This document shows positions 22,018-31,309 of a DNA stretch of 64,000 nt, piece after piece. How positions within the stretch are numbered: the stretch's first letter is position 1; each line of letters starts with the position of its first letter. Where the stretch lies: the NCBI GenBank assembly GCA_964036275.1, contig OZ038434.1:18279879-18343878 (forward strand), read 5' to 3'. The notes beneath the pieces are model-generated. The model was not told where the DNA came from, made no database searches, and saw only the letters and a program-made list of their open reading frames with translations. The position numbers and the translations under genes are program-made. Origin of the DNA: Litoditis marina (Eukaryota > Nematoda > Chromadorea > Rhabditida > Rhabditidae).

Positions 22018-25000
22018 ATGACGATACTCAGCAAATTCATTTTCGCCCAAATTATGTTAGACGAACTTGTGCTGAAATACCAAAGGCGAAACTATTGCGA
22101 GTTTGGCATCGACGTTAGCGGAATCTCGAAACTTCCGGATTTTGAGAAGATCAAGGAACTGAAAGAGTATCTCGTCACACATCACCATTTCGTAAGCTTT
22201 GGTTTTCTTATAGTGCGTACAAAACGTATAGATATCGAATTGTTTTCCGGTGTAATTACGATCGTAAACACAGGTAACTTAGCCGACTTTTCGATTTTTT
22301 CTCAAATTTATTTAGTTAATGGTCATTCAATGCACACTTATACAATACACAGCTAGGTTCAGTGTTCCTTAATTAACGTATTGCTTTTCAGGCTTTTTAT
22401 GATGCCGGCGGGAATTTTCTATATAATGGGAACGTTGTTCAAAGTAGCGAGTTAAATGAATATCGCTCTCGGCACACACCAAAGTAAGTCCTGAATACCT
22501 TAATTCAGTGTTCCTTGTTTTACTCTTCGGTGGTTGGTGGCGTGGTGAATCTCCTTAGCGTTGGGCGCTCAAAGAAGGACGATTATGTGGACCAATCCCG
22601 TTACATCGGTCCTTTAAACTGCAATTGAAAAATATATTGCGGTTTAAAGGACTGAAGCGTTGCGATTGGACCACATAGTCGTCCTTCTTCAAGTCCGCTG
22701 TCCGCCATAACAGAGAGCGGAAGTTTTCCTCAATTTACTGCGCGTTATTCTCTCTCTCTCTTTCTCTCCCTCTCTCTCTCTTTCTCTCTTTCTCTCCCCT
22801 CACATAGGGCGTTAGATTCATTCTGAATAGGGCGCGAGGGTTCTTTGTAACAATGAAAAACATTGTGGCCAGTAAAACAAAACGGTTTTTCCACAATTAC
22901 CGCGCTTATACAGCTATAATAATAATAATAATAGTAATAATAATAATAATTTTTTGCGTACGGCCTATTTGATGCGGTTGATATACCAACCGTGATGGAC
23001 TGTCCGTAGAGGGGTGGAGATAGGCATGGGTGAGTTGTTACCAGCTCATGCGGTCCACCAGATAGATACCGCGGAGAGCGGGGATCGAACCATGGTTTGT
23101 ATGGAGCGACAGCTCACGAAAACGAGTTTTCATTTTCTAATGTTGAAAAAATACAATGATCCCCCACTTCCTAGTCCAGTGAATGCGTTTTTTTCAGGCA
23201 GAACTGTGCCCAGATGCTGCTGGACGCAACTCTTACCCGAAGCAAACAGCTCCTCGTGCTATGTGGAAGACTGGAATGTGGTTGCCCGTTTCTGGACGCT
23301 GAGTACGAGTTCATCATGGAGGCAGTTTGCCAAGCAGTTGTAAGTTAGTTAGGGTGTCTAACTTATGTACTGCGATTCACCTGTTTTTCGAATAGAACTA
23401 CTGTTGGATACGTGCGTCTTCGGCACGTATCATCTTGCGTTTTCTTTGGCTAATCTAACAAATACGTGACATTATATGTTTTTGATATCTATGGCATTAG
23501 CATTTTTTCACGCATGTTCACGTGTGTTTCTACCTATCTGTCTACGGGTTAGAAAGACAAAATTATTGCATTCCGACTAGTTTTTATGCTACAGGATTTC
23601 AGAAATCCAATTTTGGAGAAACTGAGGCAGAACAAGGATATCACAAAGGGTGGAAAAGACCTGATTTTGCCACCGACGCAATGTTCAAAGAAGTCAGTCG
23701 ATTTTTCTTTTGTCGGTAGAGTTGCATTCATGATAATCGAATTTAACGAATTTAAACGTAAAGATTTACGTTCACATACTGATAATTAGTTTTTCGTTTC
23801 TCTATTTACAGATCGGTCTTCCACTCCCTGGTGCACACAAACCCCAGAAGAATTCGAAGTCCGCTAAGAGTGTTGCTCGGGTTAGTTTGTTTCTATCGTG
23901 TATTTATTTTTAATCAGCGAATCGCGCGGGGATCGAAGCTCCCTGCGGGATTTGTCTTTACCTTGCCCAATGATCACTTTCGATTTCAATGTCAGTCGTT
24001 TTATTGTTTTCACTCCTTTTCTAAAACTTTATTATCAATAACAATATTTTTATACATGTCCGGTTTTTCTCAAGACTATTCGATTTCAGAAGACTGAATC
24101 TGAAGGAACTGGTGGACCTTCAACCAGCCACACCACTCCTTCCAGGAATAAGGGCGTTGCTCGGGTTAGTTTGTTTCTATCGTGTATTTATTTTTATTCA
24201 GCGAATCGCGCGGGGATCGAAGCTCTCTGCGGGATTTGTCTTTACCATGCCCAATGATCACTTTCGATTTCAATGTCAGTCGCTTTATTGTTTTCACTCC
24301 TTTTCTAAAACTTTATTAACAATAACAATATTTTTATACATGTCCGGTTTTTCTCAAGACTATTCGATTTCAGAAGACTAAACCTGATCAAACTGGTGAA
24401 CCTTCAACCAGCCACACCACTCCTTCCAGGAACAAGAGCGTTGCTCAGGTTAGTTTGTTTCTATCGTGTATTTATTTTTAATCAGCGAATCGCGCGGGGA
24501 TCGAAGCTCCCTGCAGGATTTGTCTTTACCTTGCCCAATGATCACTTTCGATTTCAATGTCAGTCGTTTTATTGTTTTCACTCCTTTTCTAAAACATTAT
24601 TACCAATAACAATGTTTTTATACATGTCCGGTTTTTCTCAAGAGTATTCGATTTCAGAAGACTGAATCTGAAGGAATTGGTGGACCTTCAACCAGCCACA
24701 CCACTCCTTCCGAGGAAAAGAGCGTTGCTCCGGTTAGTTTGTTTCTATCGTGTATTTATTTTTAATCAGCGAATTGCGCGGGGATCGAAGCTCTCTGCGA
24801 AATTGTTTTGTAACATACAAACATATATTCTTGAAGAAGTTAATGGTTTGTTCTCAAATAACTTCTAGTTTCAGAAAATAGAAAAGCGCAAACGTCGTGC
24901 TCGATCGTCTTCTGCTGATCCATCTGCCGGTGGTGCTCGTCGAAAAACTGCTCCTCACCCCGCCTTTGTAGGTTTATTTTTCTTGGTGTTTGCCCGGTTT

Positions 25001-28000
25001 GATATTTGAGTTATTTCATAGAGTAATTTGTCTCCAAAGATCAGTTTCAATTTTTTCATTGGATCATTATAACAATAACTTCTATTTTCAGAATCTGGAT
25101 TCTTCTCGGGATTCCTTGTCTGATGATGATGGCGTTGCCAAAGAAGTGAGTTCTGTTTTATAGTTGTTCTAGTTATATCATTACCTTTGATTTTTTTCCC
25201 GAAATGTGTTGTTGTACCCTTCTCCGTCGCCGCCTTTACAACTGAGCGACACTGCCCAAAATATTTCAGAAGTTCAAAAAAATATTTATGCAAAATATCA
25301 AAATGTGATTACACAGCGCAAAATAATTTTGTATCAGATCAACTACGCAAAATATTATTGCAAAACGTTAAATAATTTAGTATCTGATTGACTAGCAAAA
25401 TACTTTTGTAATTCACAAATTAAGGTTGAATATAACAAACAGTTCATTTCCTATACAGAACTTCGACGCCGCTCTTAGCACAAGTAAGGGACGGTGCTCA
25501 TGTCCTTTTTTGAACAGTGATACTAAATACAATTCATAGTAATTTTCGGATCCGATTTTTTTTAAAACCATTCGATTTCAGAATCGTAATGGAGCTGCCA
25601 GCTTGGAGAAAGCTCCTGCAGGTTCATCTAACAAGAACGTTGCTCTTCGGGTTAGTTTTTACACCGTTCATTCATGATCATGCCGCATCGAAAGTCAATC
25701 ACTAACAAAATAGCGTTGTACAATCGGTTTTTCACAAAAAACGTCAAAATATTTTCCCACAGCCCAAAATCATTTTGTATTAAATCAACTAGGCAAAATA
25801 TTTTGATAAATAAGTAAGGGCGAAATACATATGTAGTATACAAATAAGTTTTGATTATCTAAACAATTTTGTACTAGATACAAAATATGTCTTCAAAACT
25901 ATAAAATAGTTTTGCAAAATGCAAAATTATTTAGCAATTGTTAATAATTGGTTGACCAGGCAAATGATTTTTGAAATATGCGAAATATTTGTATAGTATA
26001 CGAAATAGTTTTAAAACTCACAAGATCAGAATGACAGCCTTATTCTAAAACACGACTCTGACGCCGCCTTGAGCACAACTAGGGTAGGGGTGCTCAAAGT
26101 ATTTTAGTAAAATATAAAAACTGCATTCAAAACGGCAAAACCGTTTTGTAATAAACAAAATATTTTTGTTAGAGGTGGAGATGCATCCCGCTCTCCATCG
26201 TCGCTTTCGGTACAACTAAGCAGCACTGCCCAAAATATTTCAGAAGTGTAGAAAAAGTTTATGCGAAACAGCAAAATCGTTTGCAAAATGCGAAGTAATT
26301 TTGAACTAAATGAACTAGGCAAATATTTTGATGAAATGACAAAATATTTTCCAGGAAGTGGTGAAATAACAAAGCTACAACCCACTCCTAAGATCCTCGT
26401 TTGTTTTCAAATAACTTCTAATTACAGAAACCGAAAAGGGCTTCCTCGTCTGACTCTGACACTGGTGGCGTTGCCAAGAAAGTGAGTTATGCTTTGACCT
26501 TTTTTCTAGTTATGTCATTGTTTATGATATTTTCCGACATATGTTGGAGTTGCATCCCGCGCTTTGTCGCCGCCTTTACAACTAAGCGGCACTGCCCAAA
26601 ATATTTTGCAAGTGTATAAAATAGTTATGCAAAAATTTACCATGCCCAATGATCACTTTCGATTTCAATGTAAGTCGTTTTATTGTTTTCACTCCTTTTC
26701 TAAAACTGTATTACCAATAACAATATTTTGTACCACGATGCCCAGGCAAAATGTTTTGGGTGAAACGGCAAAATTATTTTGCAAAACGTAAAATTATTTT
26801 GTGCTAGAATGTGCAGGCAAAATATTTTGGCAAAACTGCAAAATCGTTTTGCAAAAAGCAAAATAAGTTAGCATCCGTCTGACTGAAGCTTCGTCACAAT
26901 ATTTTGTACATTTCCTGTTTTTACAAAACTAGTCGTTTTCAGAAAGCCCTATCTCGTCCACGTCGACAACAAGCTCTCAACCTGCCTAAGGTAGAGAGCG
27001 TTGCTCAGGTTAGCTTTCCACAGTTTTTGGAATGTATAAAATATTTATGCAAAATGCAAAATTATTTTGTATCACGATGCCCAGGCAAAATATTTTGGTG
27101 AAACGGCAAAAGTATTTTGCAAAACGTAAAATTATTTTGTGCCAGAATGTGCAGGCAAAATATTTTGGCAAAACGGCAAAATCGTTTTGCAAAAAGCAAA
27201 ATAAGTTAGCATCCGTCTGACTGAAGCTTCGTCACAATATTTTGTACATTTCCTGTTTTTACAAAACTAGTCGTTTTCAGAAAGCCCTATCTCGTCCACG
27301 TCGACAACAAGCTCTCAACCTGCCTAAGGTAGAGAGCGTTGCTCAGGTTAGCTTTCCACAGTTTTTGGAATGTATAAAATATTTATGCAAAATGCAAAAT
27401 TATTTTGTATCACGATGCCCAGGCAAAATATTTTGGTGAAACGGCAAAATTATTTTGCAAAACGTAAAATTATTTTGTGCCAGAATGTGCAGGCAAAATA
27501 TTTTGGCAAAACGGCAAAATCGTTTTGCAAAAAGCAAAATAAGTTAGCATCCGTCTGACTGAAGCTTCGTCACAATATTTTGTACATTTCCTGTTTTTAC
27601 AAAACTAGTCGTTTTCAGAAAGCCCTATCTCGTCCACGTCGACAACAAGCTCTCAACCTGCCTAAGGTAGAGAGCGTTGCTCAGGTTAGCTTTCCACAGT
27701 TTTTGGAATGTATAAAATATTTATGCAAAATGCAAAATTATTTTGTACCACGATGCCCAGGCAAAATGTTTTGGGTGAAACGGCAAAATTATTTTGCAAA
27801 ACGTAAAATTATTTTGTGCCAGAATGTGCAGGCAAAATATTTTGGCAAAACGGCAAAATCGTTTTGCAAAAAGCAAAATAAGTTAGCATCCGTCTGACTG
27901 AAGCTTCGTCACAATATTTTGTACATTTCCTGTTTTTACAAAACTAGTCGTTTTCAGAAAGCCCTATCTCGTCCACGTCGACAACAAGCTCTCAACCTGC

Positions 28001-30085
28001 CTAAGGTAGAGAGCGTTGCTCAGGTTAGCTTTCCACAGTTTTTGGAATGTATAAAATATTTATGCAAAATGCAAAATTATTTTGTATCACGATGCCCAGG
28101 CAAAATATTTTGGTGAAACGGCAAAATTATTTTGCAAAACGTAAAATTATTTTGTGCCAGAATGTGCAGGCAAAATATTTTGGCAAAACGGCAAAATCGT
28201 TTTGCAAAAAGCAAAATAAGTTAGCATCCGTCTGACTGAAGCTTCGTCACAATATTTTGTACATTTCCTGTTTTTACAAAACTAGTCGTTTTCAGGAAGC
28301 CCTATCTCGTCCACGTCGACAGCAAGCTCTCAACCTGCCTAAGGTATATTCTGTTTAGTTCCCAACTGGACTCGTATTCATCAAAAGTATGGCAAAATAT
28401 TTTGGCAAAACGACAAAATCGTTTTGCAAAAAGCAAAATAAGTTAGTATCCGTCTGACTGAGCGAAATATTTCTGTAGTCTACATAATTTAAATATATTT
28501 AATCGTGTTGTATTATAATGACATTTTGCTGAATTCTAATCTAGAGTGCTGCAACTGGTGGACGTAGCAGCTCTAAAAAAACCTCTGCTCGTAAATCTAA
28601 GGAGAGCGTTGCTCAGGTTAGTTTATTCTACTGTTTAGAATGAATGGGCAAAATATTTCGGACTGTGAACTGTGGCTCCACTCAAAGCTTCGTCGCCCTT
28701 GTAGTATAAATAAGCGACGGTGCCCAAAGTGTGTGCCCCGTGAATGTTTACACTAATCACAATAGTTTGTATATTTCCTATTTTAACAAAATTGTTCCAT
28801 TTCAAAATCCTGTAGCTTCTTTTCACGTTATTATTTGTAATACTTATTTTCACTTCTACTCTTCACGTTATTATTTGTAATACTTATTTTAAAGTTTGCA
28901 GTCTTCTTCTTCTTCCAGTTCTTCGGACGATGATTCTGACGAAGTGGGTTCATTTTTAACGTTTCTAGTTTGTTTATTGTATATAGTATTTTTTAAAACA
29001 CGGTGGCGGAAGTGCGGGAGTGTCAGATCAATTATACTCCGTAATTTACTTACGGCGAAGGCCCGGCCTGAGCCTAAATACTTAGATTTAAATCTTTGCA
29101 CATACTTGAACAGAGTTTTGATACTTTTCGATTTGAACTGCTTCAGCGATCTGTCAACCAGATGTTCATCTGTGACCAGGTGAAGGGTGATCGCAAATTC
29201 TCCCTTGATGATCTCCAGCCGATCTTCGAAAGAAACAGCGTCAGCTATGGTGAGTTTTTCAGTACGTGATTGTGAGTGTTTGAATTTAATAAGTTATGGT
29301 GATGTAACGCATTTTTTGAAGTGTGCTTGAAATGGTCAACAAAATATCTTACACATTTTAGACACAAACAGGTGATTTCTAATCTGTTCATTTATTTGTT
29401 AGATCGAGTTGGAGGGAATACCCAGTCTCCCGATGTCGTGAAGACTCACTTCAACAGCTTCAAAGTCAATTTCAAGACGTTGAGAATGCTTACATTGACA
29501 AAGGAGCGTCCTGAGCGGAAAGCTGAGTACGCTGTGGATTATTACGACCAGTTGTCTAGCGTAAGTTTCAATTTTTTGTTTTGAAATGTTTTTAGTTCGA
29601 CTCAACAAGTGCATTACTTCCTGATAGCTATCGACTCGAAATACAAATCAAATATGCAACTTTATACCAACAATAAGCAGGTAATTCATGCTTTTCGATT
29701 CTTTTTGCTATGTTTCGCCCGAAATGGAGGTTGAAATCTTGAAAACAAAAAAAAAGAAGGTTTCGCCCTCATTTCATAATCAAAAACAGGGAGACACCTG
29801 AAGTTATTCTATCAACTTTCAAGTATGAAATATTTTCTCTCAGCCTCAAAAAAGATTTTTCAGATTCTGTGCAAGCGTCCGCTGGACAGAACCTTGGAAG
29901 ACGCGGAATTTTTCTTCAAGCATATGCAAACGAGGAACATTTCTAGCTTCCTATCGGAGTGCTGTAGAGTGATCGTCCGCCACCCTGGTGTTTCCTCTGC
30001 CATAAAGCTTCGAACTCTTTACGATCATGATGCATCGGACGTGCACCGAAAGTTGTACTATTTCCTTTTGGTTCACCTAGTTTAG
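22018..30085 (+). CDS. Gene B: 22-exon family member with an amplified cassette linker
   Basis: Exons start at 22018, 22392, 23198, 23603, 23812, 24090, 24374, 24658, 24875, 25092, 25582, 26428, 26943, 27281, 27619, 27958, 28296, 28545, 28902, 29147, 29403 and 29864-30085. They end at 22191, 22483, 23339, 23692, 23880, 24164, 24448, 24732, 24967, 25145, 25650, 26481, 27008, 27346, 27684, 28023, 28343, 28616, 28943, 29249 and 29560. Every junction keeps frame, giving about 655 residues. Residues 1-190 are the family N-terminus (HHHF, RSRHTPKQNC, LCGRLECGCPF, EYEFIMEA). The next 310 or so are a disordered, cassette-built linker: three GGPSTS or EPSTS exons, basic KRKRRARSSS, acidic SLSDDDG, five ALSRPRRQQALNLPK exons, and eight Ser followed by DDDSDE. 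The last 160 are the family C-terminus (FKTLRMLTLTKERPERKAEY, ILCKRPLDRTLEDAEFFF). A nuclear location is inferred from composition. Function is unknown; SPK-like ends are a weak hypothesis. Confidence 0.85.
22573..22688. mobile_element. 116-bp MITE with TCAA target duplication
   Basis: Terminal inverted repeats start AGAAGGACGA and end TCGTCCTTCT. The whole element folds on itself (about 25-bp outer arms with two mismatches, plus the inner pair GTCCTTTAAACTGCAAT). TCAA at 22,569-22,572 and 22,689-22,692 flank it. The other arm of the inverted duplication has the uninterrupted site, with a single TCAA (near 20,709), which shows a true insertion in intron 2 of gene B. Confidence 0.9.
22917..23113 (-). 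mobile_element. 5'-truncated tRNA-derived SINE, right arm of the inversion
   Basis: Mirror copy of the SINE at 20,280-20,482, with the (ATT)n tail now at the left and the B box read on the minus strand near 23,091-23,081. It lies antisense in intron 2 of gene B. Because both arms have it at the same place with the same truncation, it predates the duplication. Confidence 0.85.
23881..24732 (+). repeat. Three tandem intron+exon cassettes (GGPSTS type) in gene B
   Basis: Three units each have a roughly 209-bp intron and a 75-nt exon. The exons start at 24090, 24374 and 24658, 284 bp apart, and each encodes 25 residues: KT, a variable charged part, then GGPSTS or EPSTS, HTTPS, and SVAQ, GVAR or SVAP. 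Introns are as similar as exons. The intron start of a fourth unit follows the third exon. The same unit is in gene A (exon 9061) and A''. Confidence 0.9.
26540..26942 (+). repeat. Chimeric intron before the 338-bp cassette array
   Basis: The intron contains a fragment of the other cassette family (TTACCATGCCCAATGATCAC and following, near 26,637-26,725) inserted among CAAAATTATTTTGC words, then the usual 338-bp unit intron. It shows copying between the two cassette families. Confidence 0.7.
26943..28343 (+). repeat. 338-bp intron+exon cassette array in gene B
   Basis: Exons at 26943, 27281, 27619, 27958 and 28296, with spacings of 338, 338, 339 and 338. The first four exons are 66 nt and identical, encoding a 22-residue block that starts KALSRPRRQQALNLPK and ends ESVAQ. 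The fifth is 48 nt with K to E at the start and a different donor. The introns, which are made of palindromic CAAAATATTTTG and GCAAAATTATTTTGC words, are also nearly identical. The third unit carries a few changes shared with the sequence ahead of the array (CAAAATGTTTTGGG). The array is recent or kept uniform by gene conversion. Confidence 0.95.
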
Positions 30086-30171
30086 ATTTGACTATCATCT
30101 TTCTTTAATTTCGCAGTTCAGCTCGTTGAGCAATCAAATATTTGTTTTCTGTGAAATGCATGTGTTTTATT

Positions 30172-30433
30172 TAATAAATTACGTTGTTTTCCTTTGTATT
30201 GTTGAAACAACAGAAATTGGTAAAATCCATGAACCTATCACAACACCGGTTTCACGTGTTTCGTTTGCGTTGGCTAACACACAACAAGCTTGGGTGGACT
30301 TCTGCCATGACAAAACGGACGCGCTCTAACTACATCGATTTCGGTTTTGTGATCAAATTTGAACTAATGAAGACATGGGTCAGTGCGCTTCCGTTCTGCC
30401 ATGACGGAATTCCACCCGACCGTTGGATGTTGG
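30172..30433 (+). other. 3' module downstream of gene B with poly(A) signal
   Basis: AATAAA at 30,173-30,178, then a block almost identical to 12,089-12,357 after gene A. It includes the open segment 30,214-30,329 that reads EIGKIHEPITTPVSRVSFAL. Both copies end at GACCGTTGGATGTTGG, after which the two loci differ. It is either a possible alternative last exon or a 3' UTR block homogenised by gene conversion. Confidence 0.55.
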
Positions 30434-30660
30434 TCTCAAAATATTTTTGGAATTTACACAATATTTTTGATATACTTGCAAGATATAACAGCCTTCATGT
30501 TAGGATGACAGGATATGCTCACAAAATATTTTTGAACATCTCAAAATATTTTTGAACATCTCAAAATATTTTTGAAATTCACAAAATATGTTTGGAATGC
30601 ACAAAATATTTCTGAACATCTCAAAATATTTTTGATTATCTCAAAATATTCTTGGATGGT
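30434..30660. repeat. Short CAAAATATTTTTG cluster ahead of the main satellite
   Basis: Eight or so copies of CAAAATATTTTTGAACATCT and variants, without the longer unit backbone seen from 31,310 onward. Confidence 0.75.
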
Positions 30661-30885
30661 TTTCCGCAGTTATCTCATAAAATAAATTGCGTTACATGGT
30701 TTAACTCGTTTGAATTTTCATGCTTTGTACAAACTGTAGATGTTGTACATGATGTTGAATGAGTCGTAGTTGTCTTGGGAAAGAAAAAATGTAACACAAC
30801 ATTCCATCATCACTGCTTTTTCAGTGTGTCCGTACCTGGTTGTCTACCAATTCTACTTGCTCCCAATGTCGTCAGAATCGGCCGG
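30661..30885. other. Non-coding spacer
   Basis: A+T-rich sequence between the motif cluster and the inverted repeats. I see no exon or repeat in it. Confidence 0.4.
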
Positions 30886-30946
30886 ATCCGGTTGCTTTCC
30901 CCGCACTAGGATCAGTGTTTCCCGAGTGCGGGGAAAGCAACCGGAT
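30886..30946. repeat. Inverted repeat with perfect 22-bp G+C-rich arms
   Basis: Arms 30886-30907 (ATCCGGTTGCTTTCCCCGCA...) and 30925-30946 are exact reverse complements, with a 17-nt loop. The G+C-rich arms contrast with the A+T-rich surroundings. No coding sense is evident. Confidence 0.9.
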
Positions 30947-31137
30947 ATTCCCCGTGTACTAATTGATTCGATTCAAATCAAACTTTTCGATGATTAACAA
31001 ACAAACTCTGTTCGACTGTAGTTTGCTCATCGGAAAGGTTGATTTGATAATAAACAAACGAAACGATTGCAAAGAGAGAAGCAGAGCAAACTACATTGTC
31101 TTGTTGGCTCCTACAGTGTATTCCCCGTGTACTGTAC

Positions 31138-31307
31138 GAGTCCGCGTGAGAATGAAAGTTAGCCGCCGGACGATTCCTTGTGACTAATTCATTATCTACA
31201 GACAGTTCATGTTGCTAATTCCGGACTAATACACGAGGAATCGTCCGGCTATTTACCAACTGCCTGAAACATTCGAGTACGGCTAACTGTCATTCTCACG
31301 CGGACTC
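31138..31307. mobile_element. 170-bp foldback element with 28-bp ends
   Basis: Ends 31138-31165 (GAGTCCGCGTGAGAATGA...) and 31280-31307 are reverse complements with one mismatch. A second nested pair (CCGGACGATTCCT near 31,166 and AGGAATCGTCCGG near 31,237) makes most of it self-complementary. It lies at the left edge of the satellite array. It is MITE-like, and I could not confirm a target duplication. Confidence 0.6.
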
Positions 31308-31309
31308 AT

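Larger units (their letters stand above)
19355..23980. repeat. Head-to-head inverted duplication containing genes C and B
   Basis: The left arm, about 19,355-21,700, is repeated in reverse at about 21,740-23,980. Matching landmarks include the exon pairs, the GGGTCTAACTTAC stretch after exon 3, GA/CT microsatellites (20,597-20,651 and 22,748-22,800), the SINE, and the segment around GTATGGTCAATTTT near the centre. Identity is very high across exons 2-3 and their introns and lower around exon 1. The arms differ by a 116-bp MITE present only on the right. Confidence 0.85.

Noticed and set aside
23831..24665. Open frames of about 89 codons repeating ARGSKLPAGFVFTLPNDHF
   Set aside because: Same artefact: translation of the cassette intron body.
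26904..28235. Regular 338-bp spacing considered as a CRISPR-like or other prokaryotic array
   Set aside because: The repeated part is long, the spacers are not unique, and the units contain phase-0 exons with GT...AG introns.
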